Positions 25,979 to 34,057 of a stretch of DNA of 64,000 nucleotides are shown piece after piece. A model generated the notes under the pieces. It saw nothing but the letters and a program-made list of their open reading frames with translations. It had not been told where the DNA came from and made no database searches. Made by a program: the position numbers and the translations under genes. The stretch is from positions 1,960,501 through 2,024,500 of the forward strand of contig NZ_JAHBAG010000001.1 in assembly GCF_020510445.1 (NCBI RefSeq), in the 5' to 3' direction. The DNA is from Hydrogenophaga taeniospiralis. GTDB lineage: Bacteria > Pseudomonadota > Gammaproteobacteria > Burkholderiales > Burkholderiaceae_C. How positions within the stretch are numbered: the first letter of the stretch is position 1; each line of letters starts with the position of its first letter.

Positions 25979-26206
25979 CTGAGGGCGCTGGATGAGTAAC
26001 TCCGCTCATGTCCCCCGCCAAGGGCTTCGCCCTTGTCTCCTCCTTTACTTCGCTGCGTCACTCACCCAGCGCCCTCAGGCCGCGACCGCCCGGGCGTGCC
26101 AGCGGTGGAGTGCCAATACATCGGCAGATCGGTGAGGCGTCGGGTCTTGCGCAGCGAAGTAAAGGAGGAGGTGCCGCGAAGCGGCGCCGGGGGACATGAG
26201 CGGAGT
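25979..26206. repeat. Nested inverted-repeat element between the HNH and acyl-CoA dehydrogenase genes
   Basis: The 353-base gap holds three pairs of inverted arms. CTGAGGGCGCTGG (25979-25991) pairs with 26066-26078. ACTCCGCTCATGTCCCCCG starting at 25999 pairs with 26188-26206. A 20-base arm ending near 26056 (TCCTCCTTTACTTCGCTGCG) pairs with 26150-26169. Small internal hairpins (AAGGGCTTCGCCCTT and GCCGCGAAGCGGC) sit inside the outer arms. No open frame or transposase is present. It looks like a dispersed non-coding element of the REP/MITE kind. Confidence 0.65.
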
Positions 26207-26246
26207 AAGGCCTGGCGCCTCATCGATCCCGCGACACCATTGAGCG

Positions 26247-26275
26247 AAAAGAAAAAGCCCCGCAAAGCGGGGCTT
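26247..26275 (-). terminator. Intrinsic terminator after the small acyl-CoA dehydrogenase gene
   Basis: AAGCCCCGC/GCGGGGCTT stem (26255-26263 and 26267-26275, loop AAA), followed on the minus strand by TTTCTTTTC, 24 bases past the stop at 26299. Confidence 0.85.
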
Positions 26276-26298
26276 CAGGATCGTTGCCAACAGAAGAC

Positions 26299-27414
26299 TC
26301 AGGCAAACACCCCTGCCGTGTCTTCCATGCGCGCCGACACCTCCCCCAGGTGGTGGAGGGTGTCGCCCCAGCTGATTTCCAGCTGGGTCAGTTTCTTGAA
26401 ATAGTGGCTCACGATGTATTCGTCGGTCACGCCGATGCCGCCGTGCAGCTGCACCGCCTGCTGGCCGACGAAGCGCATGCTCTGGCCCAGTTGCACCTTG
26501 GCGCGCGCCATGGCGGTGCGGCGTTCGTTTGCCGGGGCGTTGAGTTTCAGACTGGCGTAGTAGCTCATGGAGCGGGCCAGTTCCAGCTGCATCTTCATGT
26601 CGGCCACGCGGTGGCGCAGGGCCTGGAAACTGGCGATCGCCACGCCGAATTGTTTGCGTGTGTTCAGGTACTCGACCGTGATCGCCAGGGTCTTGTCCAT
26701 CACGCCCACGGCTTCGGCGCAGGCCGCGGCGATGCCGATGTCCACCGCGTGTTCCAGGGCCGCCAGCCCGTCGGTGGTGATCAGCCGGGCTGGTGCGTTC
26801 TGGAACACCACTTCGGCGGCGCGCCCGCCGTCTTGCGTGGCGTAGCCGCTGGCGCTGACGCCCCCGGCCGTGTGCGCCACGAGGAACAGGGCCAGCCGCC
26901 CGCCCGCCATGGCCGGGACGATGTAGGCGTCGGCCAAGTCACCCGCGGCCACGATGCTCTTGGTGCCGGACAGCGCCCAGGTGCCGCCCGCTTCGGTGGC
27001 GCTCGCCGCGCACACGTCCAGGCGGTAGCGCGCCCCGCGTTCCTGGTAGGCCAGGGTCACCAGGGTTTCGCCCGAGGCCACGCCGGGCAACCATTCGGTT
27101 TTCAAGGCCGCGGGCCCGTAGCCCGCCAGCACGGCGCCAGCGATCAGTGCCTGCGCCAGGGGTTCGAGCACGATGCCGCGCCCGAGTTCTTCCATGACCA
27201 CCATGCCTTCGACGGGGCCCATGCCCATGCCGCCATCGACCTCCGGGACGTACAGGCCGGTCAGGCCCAGATCGGCCAGCTCACCGTAGGCCGCGCGGTT
27301 GAACCCGCCCGTGGCCACGATGCCCCGGCGGCGCTCGAAGTCGTAACCCTTGTCCACCCATTTGCGCACGGCGTCGCGCAGCTGTTCCTGGTCGTCGGAA
27401 AAATCGAAATCCAT
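26299..27414 (-). CDS. Acyl-CoA dehydrogenase, small-subunit type (PimD-like)
   Basis: 371 aa, AGGAGA before the ATG. The sequence follows the acyl-CoA dehydrogenase plan: helical N-terminus (MDFDFSDDQEQLRDAVRKW), middle beta domain with AYQERGARYRL, and a C-terminal helical domain with VQLHGGIGVTDEY. The FAD- and CoA-binding motifs are weaker than in the next gene, as in the small subunits of two-component enzymes such as pimeloyl-CoA dehydrogenase PimC/PimD. The larger partner is encoded just upstream on the same strand. A heterodimeric dehydrogenase of fatty or dicarboxylic acyl-CoA is inferred. Confidence 0.85.
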   Translation of the reverse strand: MDFDFSDDQEQLRDAVRKWVDKGYDFERRRGIVATGGFNRAAYGELADLGLTGLYVPEVDGGMGMGPVEGMVVMEELGRGIVLEPLAQALIAGAVLAGYGPAALKTEWLPGVASGETLVTLAYQERGARYRLDVCAASATEAGGTWALSGTKSIVAAGDLADAYIVPAMAGGRLALFLVAHTAGGVSASGYATQDGGRAAEVVFQNAPARLITTDGLAALEHAVDIGIAAACAEAVGVMDKTLAITVEYLNTRKQFGVAIASFQALRHRVADMKMQLELARSMSYYASLKLNAPANERRTAMARAKVQLGQSMRFVGQQAVQLHGGIGVTDEYIVSHYFKKLTQLEISWGDTLHHLGEVSARMEDTAGVFA

Positions 27415-27430
27415 GTGGTTCTCCTAAGGT

Positions 27431-27503
27431 CCGTTCGCCCTGAGCTTGTCGACGGGCTCGTGCCATGTTCGTGTGAGGGCTTCGACAGGCTCAGCCCGAA
27501 CGG
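27431..27503. repeat. REP-like imperfect palindrome between the two dehydrogenase genes
   Basis: CCGTTCGCCCTGAGCTTGTC (from 27431) and the reverse-complement-like arm ending GAACGG (27476-27503) pair with a few mismatches around a 17-base loop. This GTTCGCCCTGAGCTTGTCGA type palindrome is a very widespread intergenic repeat in proteobacteria. It may stabilise the upstream large-subunit mRNA. Confidence 0.7.
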
Positions 27504-27514
27504 TGAGTGGGTGT

Positions 27515-28696
27515 TCAGCCCAGAACGGTCTGTGCCACGATGTTGCGCTGCACTTCGTTGGAACCGCCGTAGATCGTGGTCTTGCGCAGGTTGAAGTAGG
27601 TCGATGCCAGCGGGGCGTTGCCCACCTCGCCGCCGGGGTAGTCGCCTTGCCAGCCGGCTTCCATGGCCTCTTCGATGAAGGGGAGCGCAAACGGGCCGGC
27701 GGCCAGCATCATCAGCTCGGCGTAGCGCTGCTGGATTTCACTGCCCTTGATCTTGAGCAGGCCGGCGATGTCCAGCGAGTTCTTGCCCGACTTCTCGGCC
27801 GAGAGCACGCGCAGCACCAGCATCTCCAGTGCCACCACGTCCACCTCCAGCAGCGCGATCTGGTCGCGGAAGCGTTGGTCGTCCCAGACCCCTTCGGCCT
27901 TGGCGATGCGCTTCAGGCGCTCCAGCTCGCGCTTGGCGCGGTTCACGTCGGCGATGTTGGTGCGCTCGTGGCTGAGCAGGTGCTTGGCATAGGTCCAGCC
28001 CTTGTTCTCTTCGCCGATCAGGTTTTCGGCGGGCACCTTGACGTTGTCGAAGAAGACCTCGTTGACCTCGCATTCGCCGTCGAGCAGTTTGATCGGGCGC
28101 ACGCTCACGCCGGGCGATGTCATGTCGATCAGCAGGAAGCTGATGCCGGTCTGCGGCTTGCCTTCGGTGGATGTGCGCACCAGGCAGAAGATCCATTCGC
28201 CGTACTGGCCCAGCGTGGTCCAGGTCTTCTGGCCGTTGACGAGGTAATGGTCACCTTGGCGCTCGGCGCGGGTCTTGACCGAGGCCAGGTCCGAGCCCGA
28301 GCCCGGTTCGCTGTAGCCCTGGCTCCACCACACGTCGCCGCTGGCGATGCCGGGCAGGAAACGTTCCTGCTGCTGCCGGTTGCCGAAGGCCATGATCACC
28401 GGCGCCACCATCACGGGGCCGAAGGGCACGATGCGCGGCGCGCCGGCCAGTGCGCATTCCTCTTCAAACAGGTGTTTCTGCACGGCGGTCCAGCCCGGGC
28501 CGCCGAACTGCTGGGGCCAGCCGTAGCCCAGCCAGCCCTTTTTGCCGAGGATTTTGGCCCAGCGCTGCATGTCGTCCCGCGACAGGCGCAGCGCGTTGTG
28601 GACCTTGTGGGCGATGTCGGCGGGCAGGTTGTCCTTGACCCAGGCGCGAATCGTTTCGCGAAACGCCTGTTCTTCGGGCGTGAATGCCAAATCCAT
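27515..28696 (-). CDS. Acyl-CoA dehydrogenase, large-subunit type (PimC-like)
   Basis: 393 aa from the ATG at 28696 with AGGAGA upstream; the longer frame adds 23 residues without an SD. The canonical motifs are present: QGYSEPGSGSDLASVKTRAE for FAD/substrate binding, GQKTWTTLGQYGEWIF, and the C-terminal IYGGSNEVQRNIVAQTVLG. Family enzymes introduce an alpha,beta double bond into acyl-CoA with FAD. Position next to a smaller dehydrogenase gene suggests the two form one complex. The exact acyl chain is not deducible. Confidence 0.9.
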   Translation of the reverse strand: MDLAFTPEEQAFRETIRAWVKDNLPADIAHKVHNALRLSRDDMQRWAKILGKKGWLGYGWPQQFGGPGWTAVQKHLFEEECALAGAPRIVPFGPVMVAPVIMAFGNRQQQERFLPGIASGDVWWSQGYSEPGSGSDLASVKTRAERQGDHYLVNGQKTWTTLGQYGEWIFCLVRTSTEGKPQTGISFLLIDMTSPGVSVRPIKLLDGECEVNEVFFDNVKVPAENLIGEENKGWTYAKHLLSHERTNIADVNRAKRELERLKRIAKAEGVWDDQRFRDQIALLEVDVVALEMLVLRVLSAEKSGKNSLDIAGLLKIKGSEIQQRYAELMMLAAGPFALPFIEEAMEAGWQGDYPGGEVGNAPLASTYFNLRKTTIYGGSNEVQRNIVAQTVLG

Positions 28697-28776
28697 GTGT
28701 GTCTCCTGGTGCGGTTCGCCCGGGCATCGCATGGGGGAGCCCGAAGCAGCTCCGCAGTTTGGCACGACCGTTCGTT

Positions 28777-29505
28777 TTATCCCTGTCCGGGCTGCGACAG
28801 ACCCAGCTGTTCGTGCAGGTTCTGCAACTGGGCCTGAAGCTGGGCGAGGCTGTCTTCCAGCGCCGAGACGCGGCGGGCCAGGGTGATCATCTCTTCCTCG
28901 GTGGCGCCCGGCGTCCCCGGGGCCGCGCTCGCGGCGAGGGCGGCGGCGTCCACCGGGCCGCAGAGCAGATGGGCCCAGCGCTGCTCGCGCGCGCCGGGCG
29001 CCCGGGGCAGCTTCACCACCAGCGGGCCGCCTTTGTCGGGCGAACGGTCCTGCAGTTCTTCCAGGAAGGCATCGACCGACGCGATGTCGAGGAACTTGTA
29101 CCAGCGCTCGGTGTTCAGGCGCAGCTCCCCGGCGGTCTGCGGGCCGCGCAGCATCAGCAGGCCCAACAACACGGCGGACTGTTCGGGCACGCCCACCCCA
29201 CGCAGGAAGTTGTGCTCGTAGCGCGTGACCCGCCCACCGCTGGTCTCGAACACCAGGCTGGACTGGCGCAGGCCGTCGATGGCTTCGCTGATCTCGCTTT
29301 CGGTGAGCTGCAGCACCGGGTCGCGGCTCGACTTCTGGTTGCAGCCCGACTGCAGGCTGTTGAGCGTGAGCGGGTAGCTGTCGGGCACGGTGCGCGCTTT
29401 TTCCATCAAGGTGCCCAGCACGCGGGCCTGTGCCGCCGTCAGCGGGCGCTGCTGAAAGTCGAGCACGCGCGGGCCGGTGGGGGCGGTGCTGGGGAACTGG
29501 GTCAT
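28777..29505 (-). CDS. yceH: YceH family protein (DUF480)
   Basis: 242 aa. The N-terminal region is the DUF480 tandem winged-helix: [39 protein letters not shown], and [20 protein letters not shown] in the second wing. The C-terminus ends in a short coiled coil ([20 protein letters not shown]). Function is unknown throughout the family; the fold suggests nucleic-acid binding. It is divergent from purN, the two starts being 15 bases apart. Confidence 0.9.
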   Translation of the reverse strand: MTQFPSTAPTGPRVLDFQQRPLTAAQARVLGTLMEKARTVPDSYPLTLNSLQSGCNQKSSRDPVLQLTESEISEAIDGLRQSSLVFETSGGRVTRYEHNFLRGVGVPEQSAVLLGLLMLRGPQTAGELRLNTERWYKFLDIASVDAFLEELQDRSPDKGGPLVVKLPRAPGAREQRWAHLLCGPVDAAALAASAAPGTPGATEEEMITLARRVSALEDSLAQLQAQLQNLHEQLGLSQPGQG

Positions 29506-29511
29506 TACACT
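29506..29511 (+). promoter_or_regulatory. -10-like element of purN
   Basis: TACACT ends 8 bases before the purN ATG at 29520, and the intervening TCCTCGTT holds no SD. It overlaps the first codons of the divergent yceH gene. Confidence 0.3.
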
Positions 29512-29519
29512 TCCTCGTT

Positions 29520-30122
29520 ATGTCTCAAGTGAGCAAGAACATCGTGATTCTGATCTCGGGCGGCGGCTCGAACATGGCCGCCATCGTCAACGCCGCGCAC
29601 CAACAGCGCTGGCACGAGGTCTGTGGCGCCCGGGTGGCCGCCGTGATCAGCAACAAGCCCGACGCCAAGGGGCTGGATTTTGCGCGCTCCCGGCGCATCG
29701 CCGCCGACGTGGTGGACCACAAAGGCTTTTCAAGCCGCGAGGCGTTTGACGCGGCGCTGATGCAGTGCATCGACGGCCACGACCCCGCTGGCCACCCGGC
29801 GCTGGTCGTGCTGGCGGGCTTCATGCGCATCCTCACGCCGGGTTTTGTGCAGCACTACGCCGGGCGGCTGGTGAACATCCACCCCAGCCTGCTGCCGGCC
29901 TTCACCGGCCTGAACACCCACCAGCGCGCGATCGACGCCGGCTGCAAATTCGCCGGCGCCACGGTGCACCGCGTCACGTCCGAACTCGACGACGGCGACA
30001 TCCTGGAGCAGGCCGTGGTGCCGGTGCTGCCAGACGACACCGCCGAATCGCTGGCCGCGCGTGTGCTGACCCAGGAACACCTGATCTATCCGCGGGCGGT
30101 GCGGCGCTTGCTCTGCGTTTGA
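29520..30122 (+). CDS. purN: Phosphoribosylglycinamide formyltransferase
   Basis: 200 aa. Starts at the ATG at 29520 (MSQVSKNIVILISGGGSNM), with the GAR-binding GGGSN loop. Further landmarks are the hydrophobic VVLAGFMRIL strand, the catalytic NIHPSLLPAF with Asn and His, and DDGDILEQ with the catalytic Asp. The enzyme uses 10-formyl-THF to formylate GAR in de novo purine synthesis. No other pur gene is next to it. There is no SD upstream. A 20-bp perfect hairpin ends the unit. Confidence 0.96.
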   Translation: MSQVSKNIVILISGGGSNMAAIVNAAHQQRWHEVCGARVAAVISNKPDAKGLDFARSRRIAADVVDHKGFSSREAFDAALMQCIDGHDPAGHPALVVLAGFMRILTPGFVQHYAGRLVNIHPSLLPAFTGLNTHQRAIDAGCKFAGATVHRVTSELDDGDILEQAVVPVLPDDTAESLAARVLTQEHLIYPRAVRRLLCV

Positions 30123-30130
30123 CCACCCGT

Positions 30131-30174
30131 CCAGAAACACAAAAACCCGCCGAAGCGGGTTTTTGTGTTTCTGG
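30131..30174. terminator. Bidirectional terminator between purN and the ComEA-like gene
   Basis: A perfect 20-bp stem (30131-30150 and 30155-30174) with loop CGAA; the inner part is AAAAACCCGC/GCGGGTTTTT, giving a U-tract in either direction. Confidence 0.92.
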
Positions 30175-30184
30175 CGGCCTGCCG

Positions 30185-30523
30185 TCAGGATTTGCCGGAC
30201 TCGGCCGATGGGGCGGCCGGCTTGCTGGCCTTCTTGTTGGCCGCGGGCGAGACGGGGGCCTTGAAGGTCTCGCCATTGACCGTCAGCCCCTCGTTGGAGA
30301 GCGCGCCTGCGCGCTTGGGGCCGATGCCGGGCACGCGGTCGATCAGATCGTTCCAGTCCTTGAATTTGGCCGCTTTGCGCGCGTCCAGGATCTTGGCCGA
30401 CGTGCCGGGGCCGATGCCCTTGATGCTGTCGAGATCGGCCACGGTGGCGTTGTTCACGTCCACGGCAGCGAAGGCGGTGGCGCAAATGAGGGCCATGATC
30501 ATGGCCAGTGCTTTTTTCAGCAT
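30185..30523 (-). CDS. ComEA-like helix-hairpin-helix protein
   Basis: 112 aa from the ATG at 30523, with AGGAGG seven bases upstream. MLKKALAMIMALICATAFA is a signal peptide. The mature protein starts VDVNNATVADLDSIKGIGPG and continues with a second hairpin (IDRVPGIGPKRAGAL), the two-HhH motif that binds DNA backbone in ComEA. The C-terminal 35 residues are low-complexity and rich in K, A, P and S, which is unusual for the shortest family members. Secreted ComEA binds incoming DNA in the periplasm during transformation; whether this organism is competent is unknown. Confidence 0.88.
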   Translation of the reverse strand: MLKKALAMIMALICATAFAAVDVNNATVADLDSIKGIGPGTSAKILDARKAAKFKDWNDLIDRVPGIGPKRAGALSNEGLTVNGETFKAPVSPAANKKASKPAAPSAESGKS

Positions 30524-30744
30524 GAATCCTCCTGAATTGAATTTGATGGAATGTGGACGAAACACCAGCGGGTCCATCGGCAAACGGTGTGACAGGCCCG
30601 TTGACGGGTGGCTTGTGACCACCAGTGCGCAATCTAATCGGTGGCGGCGAAAACAGGGCCCCTGAGCATCTAAAAATGTAGAAGATTGTTGTCATTTAAC
30701 GTCGATATTCACCGTTTTGAATTGGTTTTTCCGGGATGTGAAAT

Positions 30745-31581
30745 TTGAAAAGAGTTCTTTTAACTTATCTTTTCGAGCGTTCCGCAGTCCCTATCGCATG
30801 CCTGCTGTTGGGGGGCTGCGCGGCGGTCCCTGTCAACGAGGGTGTGCCCGGTGCCGCTGCCGACCCGGTTGAGCGGGCCTCCGCCCCGTCGCTGCTGGCC
30901 CCGCCAACCATGCAGGCACGGGCCCGGCACCTGTTGGTCACGCCAGCCCAACCGCCGTTCTGGGAAGCGCTGACCCTTCCGGGCAAGCCTATGGCGCGTT
31001 TCGAGCCCGACACGAAGGCGGGTCGGCTGGCGCTGCGGGTGAGTGCGCACCGGTCGGTCAGCATCCTGCGCCAGCACTTTCCCGCGGGGCTGGACGCGTC
31101 GGCCACCACGCTGTCTTTCTCCTGGATGGTGGAAGCCTTGCCCATGGGCGCCGATCTGCGCGATGCCCGGCGCGAAGATGCGCCGGTGCGCATCCTGCTG
31201 GCGTTCGATGGCGACCGCGCGCGGTGGCCGGCGAGTGCGCACCGGCTGTCGGAATGGAGCCGCTTGCTCACCGGTGAGGAGCTGCCTTACGCCACGCTGA
31301 GCTATGTCTGGAGCCCTACCGACGCGCCGGGCACCGTTGTGGTGAATCCGCGCACCGATCGCCTGCGCAAACTGGTGGTCGACGGCGGTGCGACCCACCT
31401 GGGGCAGTGGCGCGAACACCACCGCCACGTGCGGGACGATTTTGTCCAGGCGTTTGGCGAAGAGCCCGGACGCCTGAGGGCCATCGCCCTGATGACCGAC
31501 ACCGACAACACCCAGTCCTCGCTGGAGGCCTGGTATGGCGCCTTGAGGCTGCAGGAGCGTCTCCCCGGAGACACCCCCTGA
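30745..31581 (+). CDS. DUF3047 domain lipoprotein
   Basis: 278 aa from a TTG at 30745; a stop lies immediately upstream in frame and no ATG is available. Residues 1-27 form a lipoprotein signal with lipobox LLGGC (Cys about residue 25). The remaining protein is a DUF3047 domain (from about residue 60): FEPDTKAGRLALRV, the SFSWMVEALPMGADLR segment, RILLAFDGDR, YVWSPTDAPGTVVVNPRTDR and IALMTDTDNTQ, which resembles the beta-sandwich, carbohydrate-binding-like end of the family. Function is unknown. It has no same-strand partner upstream. Confidence 0.75.
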   Translation: MKRVLLTYLFERSAVPIACLLLGGCAAVPVNEGVPGAAADPVERASAPSLLAPPTMQARARHLLVTPAQPPFWEALTLPGKPMARFEPDTKAGRLALRVSAHRSVSILRQHFPAGLDASATTLSFSWMVEALPMGADLRDARREDAPVRILLAFDGDRARWPASAHRLSEWSRLLTGEELPYATLSYVWSPTDAPGTVVVNPRTDRLRKLVVDGGATHLGQWREHHRHVRDDFVQAFGEEPGRLRAIALMTDTDNTQSSLEAWYGALRLQERLPGDTP

Positions 31582-31724
31582 AGGCATCACGGCCGAGCGT
31601 AGGGGTTATGCCCGATCAAGGGCGGGAACAGATGTTGCATAGTGACGCAGCCGAGCGGATGCGCGGGCCCACCGCCGCGCCCGGGGCCGCCAGCGACCCA
31701 GGTAAACTGGATTTGCCTGACAGC

Positions 31725-31758
31725 AGAGGGTCGCTCCCGGAGCGGTGAGCGACCCTCT
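31725..31758 (+). terminator. Stem-loop ahead of the peptide-type ABC permease gene
   Basis: AGAGGGTCGCTC (31725-31736) pairs perfectly with 31747-31758 around a 10-base loop, followed by the weak U-tract CTTTATT. It may terminate the DUF3047 transcript or form a leader hairpin of the ABC operon. A GTG codon at 31745 lies inside it. Confidence 0.45.
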
Positions 31759-31771
31759 CTTTATTCCTTCA

Positions 31772-32755
31772 ATGATGTTTGCATTCATTCTCAGGCGATT
31801 GGCGCAGGCCGTGGTGGTGATGGTCAGCGTGGCGCTGATCGCGTTCATGCTGTTTCAGTACGTGGGAGACCCGGTGGTTTTCCTGCTCGGCCAGGACGCC
31901 ACGCCGCAGCAGATCCGCGAGCTGCGCGCCGACCTGGGACTGGACCAGCCGTTTTTCGTGCAGTTCTGGCATTTCCTGGTCAATGCCGCGCAGGGCGAGT
32001 TCGGCCTGAGCCTGCGCCAGGGCGCGAAGGTCTCGCGCCTGATCGCCGAGCGTTTCCCCGCCACGCTGGAGCTCTCCATGGTGGCCGCCGTGATGGCGCT
32101 GGTGGTCGGCATTCCCATGGGGGTGTATGCCGCGCTCAAGCGGGGCACTCTCATCAGCCAGCTGTTCATGACGGTGTCGCTGCTGGGCGTTTCGCTGCCG
32201 ACCTTCCTGATCGGCATCCTGCTGATCCTGGTGTTCGCGGTCAACCTGGGCTGGTTTCCGAGCTTTGGCCGGGGTGACGTGACGCAGATCGGCTGGTGGA
32301 GCACCGGTCTGCTCAACGCCAAGGGCTGGCACCACATCGTGCTGCCGGCGGTCACACTGGCCATCTTCCAGCTCACGCTCATCATGCGCCTGGTGCGGGC
32401 CGAGATGCTGGAGGTGCTGCGCACCGACTACATCAAGTTCGCGCGCGCCCGCGGCCTGACCAACCGCGCGGTGCATTTCGGCCACGCCCTGAAAAACACC
32501 CTGGTGCCGGTGATGACCATCACCGGTCTGCAGCTGGGCGGGCTGATCGCCTTTGCCATCATCACCGAGACGGTGTTCCAGTGGCCGGGCATGGGGCTGC
32601 TGTTCATCCAGGCGGTGACGTTTGCCGACATCCCCGTGATGGCGGCCTACCTGTGCCTGATCGCGCTCATCTTCGTGGTCATCAACCTGGTCGTCGATCT
32701 GCTGTATTTCGCGGTCGACCCACGCCTGCGCGTCGAAAAAGCGGGGAGCCACTGA
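31772..32755 (+). CDS. Dipeptide/oligopeptide-type ABC permease (DppB family)
   Basis: 327 aa with the ATG at 31772 (a second ATG follows directly at 31775); a GTG at 31745 is in frame but lies inside a hairpin. Six transmembrane segments are visible, with the N-terminal FILRRLAQAVVVMVSVALIA helix, the DppB-type periplasmic region (PQQIRELRADLGLDQP), and the EAA loop ARARGLTNRAVHFGHALKNT. It is the first of the operon of permease, amidohydrolase, substrate-binding protein, second permease and two ATPases. The stop overlaps the next start as TGATG. Confidence 0.9.
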   Translation: MMFAFILRRLAQAVVVMVSVALIAFMLFQYVGDPVVFLLGQDATPQQIRELRADLGLDQPFFVQFWHFLVNAAQGEFGLSLRQGAKVSRLIAERFPATLELSMVAAVMALVVGIPMGVYAALKRGTLISQLFMTVSLLGVSLPTFLIGILLILVFAVNLGWFPSFGRGDVTQIGWWSTGLLNAKGWHHIVLPAVTLAIFQLTLIMRLVRAEMLEVLRTDYIKFARARGLTNRAVHFGHALKNTLVPVMTITGLQLGGLIAFAIITETVFQWPGMGLLFIQAVTFADIPVMAAYLCLIALIFVVINLVVDLLYFAVDPRLRVEKAGSH

Positions 32756-34020
32756 TGCCCACCCCCAACCACCACAAAAACATGCTGTCACCCCGCATCA
32801 AAGCCCACGGCCGCGCCTTCGCGCACATCGTGGCCCACCACCCCGAGCTGACCGCGCTGCGGCGCGACCTGCACGCCCACCCCGAGCTCGGGTTCGAAGA
32901 GCACTACACCGCGCAGCGCGTGGTGGAGTCGCTCAAGGTCTGCGGCGTGGACGAGATCCACACCGGCATCGGCAAGACCGGCGTGGTGGCCGTGATCCAC
33001 GGTCGCACGCACCGGCGCGGCGCCGCACCGGGCCGCATGGTGGGGCTGCGCGCCGACATGGACGCGCTCCCCATGACCGAGCACAACGACTTTGCCTGGA
33101 AGTCCGCCCACCCCGGCCTCATGCACGGCTGTGGCCACGACGGCCACGTCGCCATGCTGGTGGGGGCGGCGCGTTACCTGGCCGAAACGCGGCAGTTCGA
33201 CGGCTCGGCCGTGCTGATCTTCCAGCCCGGCGAAGAGGGGTTTGCCGGCGCCAAGGCCATGATCGAGGACGGCCTGTTCGAGCGTTTCCCGGTGCAGTCG
33301 GTCTACGGCATGCACAACTGGCCGCAGATGAAGCCCGGTACGGTGGGCGTGAACCCGGGGCCCATGATGGCGTCGGCCGACCGCATCACCATCGAGATCA
33401 TCGGCAAGGGCGGCCACGGCGCGCACCCCTACCAGACGGTGGACCCGGTGCTGGTGTCGGCCCACATCATCACGGCCCTGCAGAGCATCGTCTCGCGCAA
33501 CGTGCGCCCGATCGACAGCGCGGTCATCAGCGTGTGCGCCATGCAGGCCGGCGACCTGGGCGCGTTCAGCGTGGTGCCGGGCAAGGCCACGCTGGTGGGC
33601 ACCGTGCGCACCTTCAACCCCGAGGTGCAGGGCCTGGTGGAGCGCCGTCTGCAGGAGGTCTGCTCCGGTGTGGCGCTCGGCCTGGGTGCCACCGCCAACG
33701 TGCACTACGAGCGCATCTACCCGGCCACCATCAACAGCCGCAGCGAAGCGCGGTTCGCCGCCGACGTGGCGCAAAAGCTGGTCGGCCACGATCACGTGGA
33801 CCGCAACATGGAGCCCAGCATGGGCGCGGAGGATTTTTCCTTCATGCTGCAGGTCAAGCCGGGCGCCTATCTGCGGCTGGGGCAGGGCGCCGACAACGGG
33901 GTGGGCAGCTGCTTCCTGCACAACAGCCGTTACGACTTCAACGACGACGTGTTGCCGCTGGGCGCCGCCCTGCACGCCAGCCTGATCGAGCAGAGCATGC
34001 CGCTGGACGAAGCGGCATAG
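32755..34020 (+). CDS. M20 family amidohydrolase (hippurate hydrolase/IAA-amino-acid hydrolase type)
   Basis: 421 aa. ATG at 32755 overlaps the permease stop; GGGGAG lies upstream. The metal-site motifs are visible: RRDLHAHPELGFEE, LRADMDALP, HGCGHDGHVAM with Cys and His ligands, and PGEEGFAGA with the catalytic Glu; the lid domain contains GKGGHGAHPY and the C-terminal ligand is in MGAEDFS. Such enzymes split N-acyl or N-aroyl amino acids. Its place inside an ABC importer operon suggests the transporter brings in N-acylated amino acids or small peptides. The protein has no signal sequence, so cleavage should occur in the cytoplasm. Confidence 0.92.
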   Translation: MPTPNHHKNMLSPRIKAHGRAFAHIVAHHPELTALRRDLHAHPELGFEEHYTAQRVVESLKVCGVDEIHTGIGKTGVVAVIHGRTHRRGAAPGRMVGLRADMDALPMTEHNDFAWKSAHPGLMHGCGHDGHVAMLVGAARYLAETRQFDGSAVLIFQPGEEGFAGAKAMIEDGLFERFPVQSVYGMHNWPQMKPGTVGVNPGPMMASADRITIEIIGKGGHGAHPYQTVDPVLVSAHIITALQSIVSRNVRPIDSAVISVCAMQAGDLGAFSVVPGKATLVGTVRTFNPEVQGLVERRLQEVCSGVALGLGATANVHYERIYPATINSRSEARFAADVAQKLVGHDHVDRNMEPSMGAEDFSFMLQVKPGAYLRLGQGADNGVGSCFLHNSRYDFNDDVLPLGAALHASLIEQSMPLDEAA

Positions 34021-34057
34021 GGCTTTCTTTTCCATTCAACAACCACAGGAGCGACTC

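Noticed and set aside
26299..28696. The two acyl-CoA dehydrogenase genes as part of the itaconate cluster
   Set aside because: They are 12 kb away on the other strand, with their own terminator, and resemble PimC/PimD-type pairs.
30640..30745. AT-rich stretch before the DUF3047 gene as a sign of horizontal transfer
   Set aside because: It is only about 100 bases, is plausibly a promoter region, and the gene itself has the same GC bias as its neighbours.
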